Source: Candidatus Acidiferrales bacterium (GTDB lineage Bacteria > Acidobacteriota > Terriglobia > Acidiferrales > UBA7541). Taken from it: a DNA stretch of 45,053 bases. This document shows, in pieces, positions 24,705 through 33,618 of the stretch. How positions within the stretch are numbered: position 1 is the first letter of the stretch; each line of letters opens with the position of its first letter. The DNA lies in the NCBI GenBank assembly GCA_030037525.1, contig JASHRC010000199.1, positions 1-45,053 of the forward strand. The letters run 5' to 3'. Under the pieces are notes generated by a model, which was given only the letters and a program-made list of their open reading frames with translations, searched no databases and was not told the origin of the DNA. The translations under genes were made by a program, and so were the position numbers.

Positions 24705-25316
24705 ATGGCCGAAATCGCTCGAGCGATCCAGCAACTCGCCGATCCCGATCCGGCCAAGCGGGCCTCCGCCGCTGGCCTGCTTCGCGCTCGGGCCTTCGAT
24801 CGCTGCTTCCGACAAACCAACGACTGGATTCGCGATCCGGAGTTCCTCCGCTTCACAACCACCTCGGAAAAGGATTGGCAGCGGGTTTCCTTCGTGGTGG
24901 GCATCGCCGTCGAGCTGGAAACCTTCCTGCGAATCCATCGAGCCAACGGCTCGCCTCACTTCGCCCAAGTCCCGCCGGAGCAAGACGCGATCGAATTCGA
25001 GCTGCACTTCGAGCGTGCCGGCCCGCTCGATGTTCTGACCTCGCGGGATCCCCAAGGGCCGGGTGCCATCGCTCGATACCTGGAAAAATTCGGCGAAGGA
25101 ATTCAGCAAATCGAGGTGTACGTGACCGACGTCGATCAAGCGACTCATCTGCTGCGTACCCGATTCGGTCTCGCCTCCATCTACCCGGCAACACGACCCG
25201 GCGCCGATCAGACGCGGGTGAATTTTTTCCTGGTTCCGGCAGCCGAGGGCACGAAATGCTTGATCGAGCTTGTGGAAAAGCCTCCCTTTACTCCCCGCTC
25301 TGTTCGAGAAGCTTAG
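24705..25316 (+). CDS. Hypothetical protein with C-terminal VOC (glyoxalase-like) domain
   Basis: The 203-residue protein starts with a short helical stretch ([24 protein letters not shown]) that resembles one HEAT-type repeat. Its second half (~118-195) looks like a vicinal-oxygen-chelate module: [46 protein letters not shown]. Methylmalonyl-CoA epimerases and glyoxalases share this pattern, but the metal ligands are incomplete, with only one half-module evident. GGAG lies three nt before the ATG, a short spacing. The last 29 bp overlap the end of the convergent glycosidase gene. Function unknown. Confidence 0.7.
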   Translation: MAEIARAIQQLADPDPAKRASAAGLLRARAFDRCFRQTNDWIRDPEFLRFTTTSEKDWQRVSFVVGIAVELETFLRIHRANGSPHFAQVPPEQDAIEFELHFERAGPLDVLTSRDPQGPGAIARYLEKFGEGIQQIEVYVTDVDQATHLLRTRFGLASIYPATRPGADQTRVNFFLVPAAEGTKCLIELVEKPPFTPRSVREA

Positions 25317-27948
25317 CGACCAGCGACGTCCAGCCGGTTTGGTGACTGGCCCCGAGCCCGGTGCCCGTCTCTCCGTGAAAATATTCGTAAAAAAGAATCA
25401 GGTCACGCCAATGGGGATCTGTTTGAAATGTGGAATTGTCGCCGTAGACGGGCCGCGAGCCATTCCGCCGCAGGAAAATGCGGGATAGGCGCCGTGAAAT
25501 CTCCGCCGCTGCGCCCCAAAGGGTTTTGCGCTGGCCGGAGCCGGTCGGACACTCGACCAGGAAACTGTCCCCATAGTAGTGGTGGATCCGCTGCATCGAT
25601 TCGATCAGCAGAAAGTTCACCGGGAACCAAACCGGCCCGCGCCAGTTGGAGTTTCCGCCGAACAGGTCGGTCGAGGATTCGCCGGGCTCATAACTCACCG
25701 AGTGGTTTTGCCCGTCGATCGCCAGCGTGAAAGGGTAGTCACGATGATATTTTGAGAGAGCGCGAATGCCAAAAGGTGACAGAAATTCGTTTTCATCGAG
25801 AACGTAGCGATAAATCCGTTCGAGCTTGGCGCGGTTTGCAATGGTCAGCAGCAAGTAAGGGCCTTTGGGCGTTCGGCGGCTCATCTCGACGTGCTCGGCC
25901 ACGTCCGCATGGTGATCAAGAAACCACTGCATGCGCCGCACGAAGGCAGGCATGCGCGCCAGATCGTCGGGAACGAACGCTTCCACGGCGAACAGCGGGA
26001 TCAGCCCGACCATCGAGCGCACCTTCATGGGGATATGCGCCGATCCGTCGCCCATATGCAGAACGTCGTAATAAAAGCCGTCCTGTTCATCCCACAACCC
26101 GATGCCCTCGCCACCCATGTCGTTCATGGCTTGCGCGATGTGCACGAAATGCTCAAAGAACTTGCTGGCAACGTCCTCGTAGGCCCGATCCTCGCGAGCC
26201 AGCTCCATGGCCATGGAGAGCATGTCCAGACAAAACATGGCCATCCAGCTCGTGCTGTCGGATTGCTCGATGAAGTTTCCCGGACCCAGGGGGCGCGAGC
26301 GGTCAAACACGCCGATGTTGTCCAATCCGAGAAAACCTCCTTCGAAGACGTTCTTACCCTGAGGATCCTTGCGATTCACCCACCAGGTGAAGTTCAGCAG
26401 CAGCTTGTGAAACACCTTTTCGAGAAACGTGCGGTCCGGTTTTTTCTGGATTCGAGAGGCGATTTTGTAAACACGCCACGCCGCCCAGGCGTGCACCGGA
26501 GGATTCACGTCGGAGAAATTCCACTCATAGGCCGGGACCTGTCCGTTCGGATGCATGTACCATTCGCGCAGGAACAGCACCAACTGCTCTCGAGCAAAAT
26601 CCGGATCAATGAGCGCCATGGCCACGCAGTGGAAGGCCAAGTCCCAGGCGGCGTACCACGGATACTCCCACTTGTCCGGCATGGAAATGACGTCGGAGTT
26701 GTAGAGATAGCTCCATTCGTGATTCCGGCCCCGATAGCGCGCAGGGTCTGGCGTGGGCTGCGTGGGGTCCCCCTTCAGCCAGCGTCTGACGTCATAGTGG
26801 TAGCTCTGCTTGCCCCAAAGCAGCCCTGCAAATGCCTGGCGCTGAACCCGCCGAGGATCCTCGGTCATTCCAGCATGGATCCGCTGCTCATAGAACTCAT
26901 CGGCTTCCTTGCGACGCTGGTCAAAAACGGACTGGAAAGCCGGGCCAAAAAATTCCCGCGCCGTCGCGCCACTTGCCGCTGGATTCCGGTCCAGTAGGCG
27001 CAGGCGAACTTCCCAGCTTGCGCCCGCTGGGATTTCCGAAAAGAAGTGCGCCGCGGCCTTGGTTCCCTTCTTCGCGGGATTCACGGCCGCACGCTCACCA
27101 CCAATCAAATACCGATGGAAGGCGTCCTTCACATAGGGGGTGCGGCTCTTGGTCTGGAAAAGACGTTCCATGTTCGTTTCGTTTTCGGTGAACAGCAGTT
27201 CGGGCGAACCTTCGATGAGCAGCCAGCGCTTGCCGTAATGGAATTCGGTGAGCTCGACGAGTGTGGTCCCCGCGGGCCCATCGACCGCAGAAGCAGCCGG
27301 CATATCGGCGAAATCGCCCCAGGACCAGCGATTCCGAAACCAAATGGTCGGAAGAAGATGCAATCGAGCAGGATCGGGGCCGCGGTTCCAGGTCGTGACG
27401 AGAACCAGCACGTCCTCCGAAGTGGCCTTGGCGTATTCCAGGAAAACATCGAAGTAGCGGTTTTCCCGAAAGACCCCGGTATCGATCAGTTCGTACTCGG
27501 GATCGTGGCGCGTGCGTTTTGCGTTTTCGCTGACCAGCTGTTCGTAGGGATAAGCTGCCTGCGGGTACTTATAGAGAAACTTCAGATAAGAGCTGGTTGG
27601 AGTCGCATCCAGATAGTAATAGTATTCTTTGACGTCCTCGCCGTGATTCCCTTCCTGGTTGGTTAGGCCGAATAGCCGTTCTTTGAGGATGGGATCCCGC
27701 TCGTTCCAGAGAGCGATGGCGAAGCAGATGTGCTGGCGGCGGTCGCAGATGCCCCCGATGCCGTCCTCGCCCCAGCGGTACGCGCGCGACCGAGCATGAT
27801 CGTGCGGCAGGTAGTTCCACGCGTCACCGGTCGGACTGTAGTCTTCCCGAACCGTGCCCCATTGCCGCTCTGACAGGTAAGGTCCCCAGCGCTTCCAGTG
27901 GATTTCGCGCTTCTCGGACGCGTACAGCCTCTCTTCTTCGCTCGTCAT
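25288..27948 (-). CDS. MGH1/GH63-like glycoside hydrolase
   Basis: The 886-residue protein matches the large bacterial 'glucosidase' group with an MGH1-type (alpha/alpha)6 barrel. The N-terminal half (~1-400) is a beta-rich domain with [28 protein letters not shown] and [14 protein letters not shown]. The barrel (~420-880) has YAAWDLAFH, which likely holds the acid Asp, [29 protein letters not shown] and [15 protein letters not shown] near the C-terminus, a region that carries the base in GH63. It has no signal peptide, so it is probably cytosolic and acts on alpha-glucosides or related compatible solutes. The ATG at 27948 is preferred over the upstream start at 28023. It overlaps the facing VOC gene by 29 bp. 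Confidence 0.87.
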   Translation of the reverse strand: MTSEEERLYASEKREIHWKRWGPYLSERQWGTVREDYSPTGDAWNYLPHDHARSRAYRWGEDGIGGICDRRQHICFAIALWNERDPILKERLFGLTNQEGNHGEDVKEYYYYLDATPTSSYLKFLYKYPQAAYPYEQLVSENAKRTRHDPEYELIDTGVFRENRYFDVFLEYAKATSEDVLVLVTTWNRGPDPARLHLLPTIWFRNRWSWGDFADMPAASAVDGPAGTTLVELTEFHYGKRWLLIEGSPELLFTENETNMERLFQTKSRTPYVKDAFHRYLIGGERAAVNPAKKGTKAAAHFFSEIPAGASWEVRLRLLDRNPAASGATAREFFGPAFQSVFDQRRKEADEFYEQRIHAGMTEDPRRVQRQAFAGLLWGKQSYHYDVRRWLKGDPTQPTPDPARYRGRNHEWSYLYNSDVISMPDKWEYPWYAAWDLAFHCVAMALIDPDFAREQLVLFLREWYMHPNGQVPAYEWNFSDVNPPVHAWAAWRVYKIASRIQKKPDRTFLEKVFHKLLLNFTWWVNRKDPQGKNVFEGGFLGLDNIGVFDRSRPLGPGNFIEQSDSTSWMAMFCLDMLSMAMELAREDRAYEDVASKFFEHFVHIAQAMNDMGGEGIGLWDEQDGFYYDVLHMGDGSAHIPMKVRSMVGLIPLFAVEAFVPDDLARMPAFVRRMQWFLDHHADVAEHVEMSRRTPKGPYLLLTIANRAKLERIYRYVLDENEFLSPFGIRALSKYHRDYPFTLAIDGQNHSVSYEPGESSTDLFGGNSNWRGPVWFPVNFLLIESMQRIHHYYGDSFLVECPTGSGQRKTLWGAAAEISRRLSRIFLRRNGSRPVYGDNSTFQTDPHWRDLILFYEYFHGETGTGLGASHQTGWTSLVAKLLEQSGE

Positions 27949-28026
27949 CCCAAGCTTCCCCGCCGGTACAGGAGTTGCGATTGCGCCCGCAGATCGCTCG
28001 AGGTCGCATCGGACCGGCCCCAAATC

Positions 28027-28055
28027 ACTGTAGCGGTTCGATTTGAGCGAGGCAA
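28027..28055 (-). promoter_or_regulatory. Promoter of the glycosidase gene
   Basis: On the minus strand TTGCCT (28055-28050), a 17-bp spacer and TACAGT (28032-28027). Each hexamer matches four to five of six consensus bases at ideal spacing. It predicts a leader of about 70 nt before the ATG at 27948. Confidence 0.5.
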
Positions 28056-28137
28056 GATGGCATTATTAAATCGTGTCAAATCGCAACCTCCAACGCACTA
28101 GCGGCCCAGGATTCCTTTTTGTATCCTCGGACGCAGC

Positions 28138-29898
28138 GTGCGACGGAGCTTTCTGCTGACCAAACCTCCAGTGGATGGAACACAGTTGATTCGCAAGCGC
28201 GAGGCCTCTTGGCTGCTTTTGGTCTGCTTGGCCGCGACAGCCGCGGTCGCGCCGATGCTGTGGCGGGGAAACATCTCGGGACACGATTTCCGATTTCATC
28301 TCGAGTCCTGGATGGATGTCCAGGGACAGTGGCGTGAGCGAGTCCTGTTTCCGCGGTGGGCCGAGTGGGCCAACTGGGGCTTCGGCGAACCGCGCTTCAT
28401 TTTCTATCCACCTCTCTCCTGGCTGGTGGGTGCGGCGCTTGGTTCCGCCCTCCCGTGGAAGATGGTGCCGCCTCTGTTCATTTGGATCGCCCTCGTCGTG
28501 GCGGGGGGCTCCATGTGGTGCTTGGCGCGCGAATCGATTCCCGTCCCCTGGGCAAGTGTGGCTTCTGTTCTCTACGCCGTCAATCCATACCACCTGGTGA
28601 TCGTATATTATCGCAGCGCCTTCGCCGAGCTGCTAGCCGCGGCTTTCCTGCCTTTGGTGATCTGGGCCGCCCTGCGCGTAATCGAGGGCGAGTGGCGGCA
28701 GGTTCCGACACTCGCTCTCGTGTTTGCCTGCGTCTGGCTTTCCAACGCTCCTGCGGCAGTGATCGCGACGTATTCGTTGGGAATCATCCTGGTCACCGGT
28801 TCGTTTTCCAGCCGCGGGCTCCGGCCGCTTCTAGCCGGCCTAACCGCCATCGCCGGCGGTCTCGCTCTTGCGTGTTTTTATATTTTGCCGGCGGCCTGGG
28901 AGGAGCGCTGGGTCCAAATCAGGCAGATCGTGTCGGACGCCTATCGTCCGTCCGTGAATTTTCTATTCACGCGGGCAAACGATCCCGATTTTGTGGCGTT
29001 CAATTGGAAGGTCTCCTGGGTGGCAAGCGGACTGATTGTGGCAGGGGCTGCCGGGGCACTGGTCACTATCCGGCGGCGGAGGGACACTCCGAGGTCCGCG
29101 TGGATCCTCGCGGTTCTCGGGCTGGCTGCAACAGCTCTCATGCTTCCGCCCAGTCTGTGGCTTTGGCGCCATTTGCCAAAACTGTGGTTCATACAATTTC
29201 CGTGGCGCTGGCTCGACGTCGTCACTGTCGCCTTCGCCTTCTTTGTGGCAGCGGCGATCGCGAGGCTTCGAAGCCGGCCGGCGCAATGGGCGATAACGAT
29301 TCTGGTCCTGGTCGCGATCGGTGGGGCAGCGGGTGCGATGCTGCGCGAAGCGCCGTGGGATGCGGGCGACCTTTCCCAAGTCGCCGCCTGGATTCACGAC
29401 GGACGAGGCTATGAAGGAACCGACGAGTACACGCCCGCCGGCTGCGATCGCTACGAGCTTCCCGGAGATCCCGACGACTCCGAGCGGCCCGCCGACGTAT
29501 CGCCCAACCCGGCGCCCGAGGTCGCAAAGCTCGATTCTGATTCAGGCAACATCGTTCGAGCCGTAGACGTCGGTCTCGGTATCGAAGCTTGGAGATCCAC
29601 CGATCGGCGGTTCCGTGTCGAGACCAGCCAGCCGGTGACGCTCGCGCCGCGCCTGGTGGAGTACCCGGCCTGGAATGTTGAAGTGAACGGGCGACCCGCG
29701 AAATTCAGCCTGCTTCCAGAAACCGACCAGATCCTTTTGCCGCTCGCTCGGGGACGAAGTTACGTCCAAATCCGTTTTCGGGAGACTTGGGATCGTGCCC
29801 TCGGGGACGCCGTTTCGCTCGTCGCGGCGATCGCGCTCGGCTCAAGCGTATGGGGATATCGCCGACTGTCGATGCGCAAGCACCCGCGGGGCCGCTAA
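28138..29898 (+). CDS. Polytopic membrane protein, PTPS-related (GT-C style)
   Basis: The 586-residue protein has about ten or more membrane helices. After the first helix comes ISGHDFRFHLESW, an Asp-containing first loop like that of GT-C glycosyltransferases and of the '6-pyruvoyl-tetrahydropterin synthase related' membrane family, then FYPPLSW and VNPYHLVIVYYRSAFAELLA. The C-terminal ~130 residues form a soluble beta-rich periplasmic domain. It probably transfers a sugar from a lipid carrier, but that is inference. The start is uncertain: GTG at 28138, GTG at 28171 or TTG at 28186; no ATG fits. Its TAA overlaps the proA TAG on the other strand. Confidence 0.75.
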   Translation: MRRSFLLTKPPVDGTQLIRKREASWLLLVCLAATAAVAPMLWRGNISGHDFRFHLESWMDVQGQWRERVLFPRWAEWANWGFGEPRFIFYPPLSWLVGAALGSALPWKMVPPLFIWIALVVAGGSMWCLARESIPVPWASVASVLYAVNPYHLVIVYYRSAFAELLAAAFLPLVIWAALRVIEGEWRQVPTLALVFACVWLSNAPAAVIATYSLGIILVTGSFSSRGLRPLLAGLTAIAGGLALACFYILPAAWEERWVQIRQIVSDAYRPSVNFLFTRANDPDFVAFNWKVSWVASGLIVAGAAGALVTIRRRRDTPRSAWILAVLGLAATALMLPPSLWLWRHLPKLWFIQFPWRWLDVVTVAFAFFVAAAIARLRSRPAQWAITILVLVAIGGAAGAMLREAPWDAGDLSQVAAWIHDGRGYEGTDEYTPAGCDRYELPGDPDDSERPADVSPNPAPEVAKLDSDSGNIVRAVDVGLGIEAWRSTDRRFRVETSQPVTLAPRLVEYPAWNVEVNGRPAKFSLLPETDQILLPLARGRSYVQIRFRETWDRALGDAVSLVAAIALGSSVWGYRRLSMRKHPRGR

Positions 29899-31229
29899 TC
29901 GATTCGGCGGTGCTTGAATTTCTTCTCGCCCTTCACATACGGGGCCACGGTGTGGCCCTGGCCGTAGAGCTTATACTTGTAGGTCACCAGCCCCTCGAGC
30001 CCCATGGGCCCCCGCCCGTGAAGCTTGCCGGTCGTGATCCCGACTTCGGCACCAAAGCCGTAGCGATAACCGTCGGCAAAGCGCGTGGAGGCATTCTGAT
30101 AGACACCCGCGGAATCCACCTCGTTCATGAATCTGCCGGCGGCCTCGGGATCTTCCGTTACGATCGCGTCGGTGTGATGAGAGCCGTACGAATTGATGTG
30201 TTCGATCGCTTCGGCCAAGTCCGCGACCACCTTAACAGACAAAATCAGATCTCCATACTCGGTGGCCCAATCCTTCTCGGTCGCAGGCCGAATGGATTCG
30301 CCCGGCAACCGTTCGCGCGTTTTCGCATCACCCCGGATTTCTACTCCTGCCTGCTTCAGCTTCGCGACGATTTTCGGCAGGAATTCATCGGCAATGGCCT
30401 CGTGAACCAGCAAAGTCTCGGCGGCGTTGCACACGGCGGGATATTGCACCTTGGAATCGTAGGTGATGTCGGCGGCTTTGCCCAGGTCGGCAGCCCGGTC
30501 CACGTACACATGACAGATACCTTCGCCGTGGCCGAGCACCGGAATCCGGCTGTGCCGCATGACGAAATGAACCAGCTCGTAGGATCCGCGAGGAATGATC
30601 AAGTCGACTTCGCGATCTTGGGAGAGCAGTTCGAGCACGTCCGCGCGGGAATGGAGCAAGTTGATCGAATCTGGTGGGACCTCCGGGAATTTGCCCAGGC
30701 ACTCGCGCCAGATCGACACCAGAGTTTCGCTGGTCTCCTGGGCCTCGGAGCCTCCCTTCATGATCGCGGCGTTTCCCGACTTGAGCGCGAGCGAAGCCAG
30801 TTGCGGCACTACGTCGGGCCGCGATTCGAAAATTATCCCGATCACCCCCAGCGGGCAGGACTCCCGATACAGCACGAGCCCTTCGTCCAGCTCGATGGCG
30901 GCCAGTCTGCGCCCCAGGGGGTCGGAAAGGCGGGCGACCTCGCGTATCTGCGTAGCCATCTGAGCCACGCCCTTTTCAGTCACCCGCAGGCGTTCGAACA
31001 TGGGCGGCGACATTCTCCCGGCGGCGACCTCTATCCGGGCAGCCGCACAATCGAGAGCATTGGCCTCACAAATTCGGGAGCAGCCATCTTCGATTGCCGT
31101 CGCCGCCGCTCGCAAGACTTCATTGCGGGCCTCCAGCGAGAGCCGGGCCAGAGTGCGCGATGCCACTCTGGCCCGGTGCGCAACCGAAGCAACAGAGTCC
31201 CCCAAACGCATGGCAGTCGGCTGGCTCAT
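29895..31229 (-). CDS. proA: Gamma-glutamyl phosphate reductase
   Basis: The 444-residue aldehyde-dehydrogenase-fold enzyme reduces gamma-glutamyl phosphate to glutamate semialdehyde with NADPH, the second step of proline synthesis. Segments typical of ProA: RESCPLGVIGIIFESRPDV, GKAADITYDSKVQYPAVCNAAET with the catalytic Cys, GSHHTDAIVTED and AGVYQNASTRFADGYRYGFG, then TGKLHGRGPMGLEGL. The ATG overlaps the proB stop (ATGA), giving coupled translation. Confidence 0.97.
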   Translation of the reverse strand: MSQPTAMRLGDSVASVAHRARVASRTLARLSLEARNEVLRAAATAIEDGCSRICEANALDCAAARIEVAAGRMSPPMFERLRVTEKGVAQMATQIREVARLSDPLGRRLAAIELDEGLVLYRESCPLGVIGIIFESRPDVVPQLASLALKSGNAAIMKGGSEAQETSETLVSIWRECLGKFPEVPPDSINLLHSRADVLELLSQDREVDLIIPRGSYELVHFVMRHSRIPVLGHGEGICHVYVDRAADLGKAADITYDSKVQYPAVCNAAETLLVHEAIADEFLPKIVAKLKQAGVEIRGDAKTRERLPGESIRPATEKDWATEYGDLILSVKVVADLAEAIEHINSYGSHHTDAIVTEDPEAAGRFMNEVDSAGVYQNASTRFADGYRYGFGAEVGITTGKLHGRGPMGLEGLVTYKYKLYGQGHTVAPYVKGEKKFKHRRID

Positions 31230-32374
31230 ACTTTTTCGAATAATACAATATTGTCGCGGGTGACCAGCACCGGGGAGGGTTCTGTGCCGGCGGGCTTGCG
31301 ACCCCGTTTGGCCGAAAATTTCTCGGCTTCCTCGCTGGCACAGTTGGCGATGCCGCGCGCAAACTCGCGGCCTTCGGAATCAATAATGCTGACCACATCG
31401 AGCGGCGCAAAACGGCTCTCGACCCGCACGATCCCTGAGGCCAGCAGGCTGGCCTTACGCTGGGTAATCGCACGGTGCGCTCCCGCATCGACGACGACCC
31501 GCCCGCGCACGTCCGCCGCGTAGGCGATCCAGCGGCGCTTGCCGCGCATGCGCCTGGCTGGCAGGAAGGTGGTGCCGACCCCTTCGCCGGCGAAAAGGCG
31601 GCTGAGCGTATCCGGACGGGCTCCATTCGCGATTACCGCCGCTCCGCCACAATTCATCGCAATCTCCACTGCTTCAAGCTTCGTCCGCATCCCGCCGCGC
31701 CCGCTGCGGGACGGCCCTGAAGCCAGGGCTTTCAGCTCCGGTGTGATCTCAGCGACGACCGGTATGACCTCGCTCTGGATCGACGGCCGGCGCAGCAGGC
31801 CATCTACGTCGGTCAACAAAATGAGCGCTTCGGCCTCCAGGCCGCTCATCACCAGAGCCGCCAGGCGATCGTTATCGCTAAAGGCGGCCGGGCGCGTCCC
31901 TTGCGAGACCGACTCGAGCTCTGCAGTCGAGACGGTGTCATTCTCGTTTACGATGGCGAGTATACCGAATCCGATCAGCTTCTCCATCGTTTGACGGACA
32001 TTCCAATAGCGACGCCAGTTGCTGAAATCGTCTTCGGTGAGCAGCACTTGCGCCGTCTTGATCCCCCATTTCGAAAACAGATTCCTGTAGGCGTCCATCA
32101 ATAATCCCTGGCCCACGGCAGCGCAGGCTTGCTTGGTGACCAGATCCTCCAGTCTGGAGCGATCAAGCCCCAGCCACCCCCTCCCAAGGCCCACCGCACC
32201 GGAGGAAACCAGCACAACCTGACGCCCCGCCTTCATCAGTTCCGCAATCGAGCAAGCAATTGGCTCGACGCGCTCGTGGCAGAGCCGACCATCGACGCCG
32301 GTGACCGTGCTGGTGCCCAGCTTGATCACGATCCGGCGCGCCGACCGCAGAAGGTTTTCAGGCGCGGTGTTCAT
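31226..32374 (-). CDS. proB: Glutamate 5-kinase with PUA domain
   Basis: The 382-residue enzyme phosphorylates glutamate with ATP, the first and usually proline-inhibited step of proline synthesis. The amino-acid kinase domain (1-~265) has IVIKLGTSTVTG, VVLVSSGAVGLG, NENDTVS, FSDNDRLAALV and RSGRGGMRTKLEAVEIA. A PUA domain follows (~280-370), with RVVVDAGAHRAITQRKASLL. The order proB-proA with a four-nt overlap is the common operon. Confidence 0.97.
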   Translation of the reverse strand: MNTAPENLLRSARRIVIKLGTSTVTGVDGRLCHERVEPIACSIAELMKAGRQVVLVSSGAVGLGRGWLGLDRSRLEDLVTKQACAAVGQGLLMDAYRNLFSKWGIKTAQVLLTEDDFSNWRRYWNVRQTMEKLIGFGILAIVNENDTVSTAELESVSQGTRPAAFSDNDRLAALVMSGLEAEALILLTDVDGLLRRPSIQSEVIPVVAEITPELKALASGPSRSGRGGMRTKLEAVEIAMNCGGAAVIANGARPDTLSRLFAGEGVGTTFLPARRMRGKRRWIAYAADVRGRVVVDAGAHRAITQRKASLLASGIVRVESRFAPLDVVSIIDSEGREFARGIANCASEEAEKFSAKRGRKPAGTEPSPVLVTRDNIVLFEKV

Positions 32375-32397
32375 TTCAGCCGTACAGTCTGCCTCTG

Positions 32398-32403
32398 ATT
32401 GTA
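32398..32403 (-). promoter_or_regulatory. Probable -10 box for proBA
   Basis: The minus strand reads TACAAT, five of six to consensus, which would start the transcript about 17 nt before the proB ATG. No -35 box or Shine-Dalgarno is obvious. Confidence 0.35.
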
Positions 32404-32609
32404 TCGAAACTCGCGGCTGGAAGGTTGGGAAACGAATTTCAAAATTCTGGAAGTTCCATCCTTATAAGGACTTGGGAGGGAATCGTCGGTTTCTTTCTGT
32501 GCAAAAAGCTTCGGTGCTTCCGCCGCTGCTCAATCATAAATGTGTGCGGTAGCTGGGGCGCTCGCTTCCAGGTCTAGCGAAGATTTCTTGGCCCTGTAGT
32601 GGAAAAAAG

Positions 32610-32618
32610 TGATATGCT
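32610..32618 (+). promoter_or_regulatory. Possible extended -10 box for csp or a leader RNA
   Basis: TGATATGCT fits TGn plus TATGCT. It would place the start near 32625 and give the cold-shock gene a leader of about 120 nt. The match is partial. Confidence 0.35.
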
Positions 32619-32663
32619 GAGCCTGCGTTTGTGGCTCTTGTTTCACCTTTTCAGATTCGTTTG

Positions 32664-32696
32664 AAGGGGCTGCGAGTAACAAACTTGCAGCCCCTT
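32664..32696 (+). terminator. Strong hairpin in the csp leader (attenuator or small-RNA terminator)
   Basis: AAGGGGCTGC and GCAGCCCCTT form a 10-bp stem that can extend by four more pairs (one G-U) to a five-nt loop. It is followed by TCGCTTT, only a weak U-run. It lies about 50 nt before the csp start codon. It could end a short upstream RNA, act as an attenuator, or be a cold-responsive leader structure. Confidence 0.5.
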
Positions 32697-32746
32697 TCGC
32701 TTTACGACTGGGGGCGGTCGAGAAGCACAAATAGCTCAAACACAAA

Positions 32747-32962
32747 GTGAGTACACGAGTGAGAGAACAAGGAACTGTGAAGTGGTTCAATGCCAGCAAG
32801 GGGTATGGGTTCATCCAGCGCCAGTCCGGCGAGGACGTTTTCGTCCACTTCTCTGCCATTCAGGCCGAGGGGTACAAGTCGCTGAACGAAGGCCAGGCAG
32901 TTGAATTCGAAGTTACCCGCGGCCCGAAAGGCCTGCAGGCTGCGAACGTCACCAGCCTCTAG
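32747..32962 (+). CDS. Cold-shock domain protein
   Basis: The 71-residue OB-fold protein binds single-stranded RNA and DNA and melts mRNA structure. It has [15 protein letters not shown] with the RNP1-type [15 protein letters not shown] with RNP2, and the C-terminal [20 protein letters not shown]. The start is a GTG at 32747 or a second GTG at 32759; neither has a Shine-Dalgarno sequence and no ATG fits. It has a long structured leader and its own terminator. Confidence 0.95.
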   Translation: MSTRVREQGTVKWFNASKGYGFIQRQSGEDVFVHFSAIQAEGYKSLNEGQAVEFEVTRGPKGLQAANVTSL

Positions 32963-32982
32963 TCTAGTTCAATCCAAAACCA

Positions 32983-33016
32983 GGGCGGACCGGCCATCGC
33001 TGGTCCGCCTTTTTCT
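32983..33016 (+). terminator. Intrinsic terminator of csp
   Basis: GGCGGACC and GGTCCGCC form an eight-bp GC-rich stem (one more G-U pair possible), followed by TTTTTCTTT. It starts 21 nt after the csp stop codon. Confidence 0.85.
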
Positions 33017-33189
33017 TTGTAAACCGAAACAGACTCGGGTCGCTGCCTTGATCGTTGCGCCGTTTACTGATTGTGTCGCTTGCCATCGAACTGGAACGGG
33101 CGTTGGCACGGCTGAGAGTAGAATCGGAGATGGAAACGCGGGTTCAAATTGTCCCGTTCGGCCAACTGAAACCAGCAACGGAGACCTCC

Positions 33190-33600
33190 ATGGCGGAAAT
33201 GCGGGGCTCGACGCCCGGCGAAGTACCGGCGGAACGAAGGCGCTCTCATCGCGTGAACATTTCCATGCCCATCCTGGTTCGAGGGAAAAGAGCCGGACAC
33301 CAATTTGAAGAGCAAGCGCTGACAGTCTCGGTGAGCGCGCACGGCTGCATGTTTCGTCTGAAGGCTGCGGTCACACGCATGCAGGAAGTCGCCATCATCA
33401 ACACCAAAACCGCTGAAGAACTCCCTTGCAAGATAACCTTCCTCGGCCAAAAAGAAGGCGGCCAGACGGAAGTGGGCGTTGAATTCATCGAACCCTCGCC
33501 GCTGTTCTGGCGAATCGCTTTCCCGCCCGATGACTGGGATCCCGCCGAGCGCAAACGTCCCGGGGGGTCACGCCCGTCGTCCAGCTCCCACCGACCGTAG
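33190..33600 (+). CDS. PilZ domain protein
   Basis: The 136-residue protein is a single PilZ domain, a fold that often binds cyclic di-GMP. The Arg motif RRSHR is at 17-21. The second motif, usually (D/N)xSxxG, reads SVSAHG at 47-52, with Ser in the first place; binding may be weaker or lost. The ATG at 33190 follows GGAG by six nt, better than a TTG at 33055. The C-terminal tail (~115-136) is Pro/Ser/Arg-rich and disordered. It could regulate motility, exopolysaccharide or the membrane protein 18 nt downstream, but no target is shown. Confidence 0.85.
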   Translation: MAEMRGSTPGEVPAERRRSHRVNISMPILVRGKRAGHQFEEQALTVSVSAHGCMFRLKAAVTRMQEVAIINTKTAEELPCKITFLGQKEGGQTEVGVEFIEPSPLFWRIAFPPDDWDPAERKRPGGSRPSSSSHRP

Positions 33601-33618
33601 TAGACTCCGAACATCCAG

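Larger units (their letters stand above)
32375..32746. other. Intergenic region between proB and csp
   Basis: This 372-bp stretch holds no convincing gene. The proB side carries a minus-strand -10 box (32398-32403). The middle (32404-32580) shows only a 10-bp palindrome, CCTTATAAGG at 32461-32470, and a weak five-bp inverted repeat near 32562-32580. The csp side carries an extended -10 box and two hairpins. Confidence 0.7.

Noticed and set aside
28074-28079. Perfect TTGACA on the minus strand upstream of the glycosidase gene
   Set aside because: The sequence 17 bp downstream is CTTGCC, not a -10 box. The TTGCCT-17-TACAGT pair slightly further on is a better promoter.
29787-31523. 578-codon open frame antisense to proA and the end of proB
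   Set aside because: It shares sequence with two complete, well-conserved enzymes and shows no domain or start site.
32461-32470. Perfect 10-bp palindrome CCTTATAAGG between proB and csp
   Set aside because: Too short to be significant alone and not placed relative to either promoter in a telling way.
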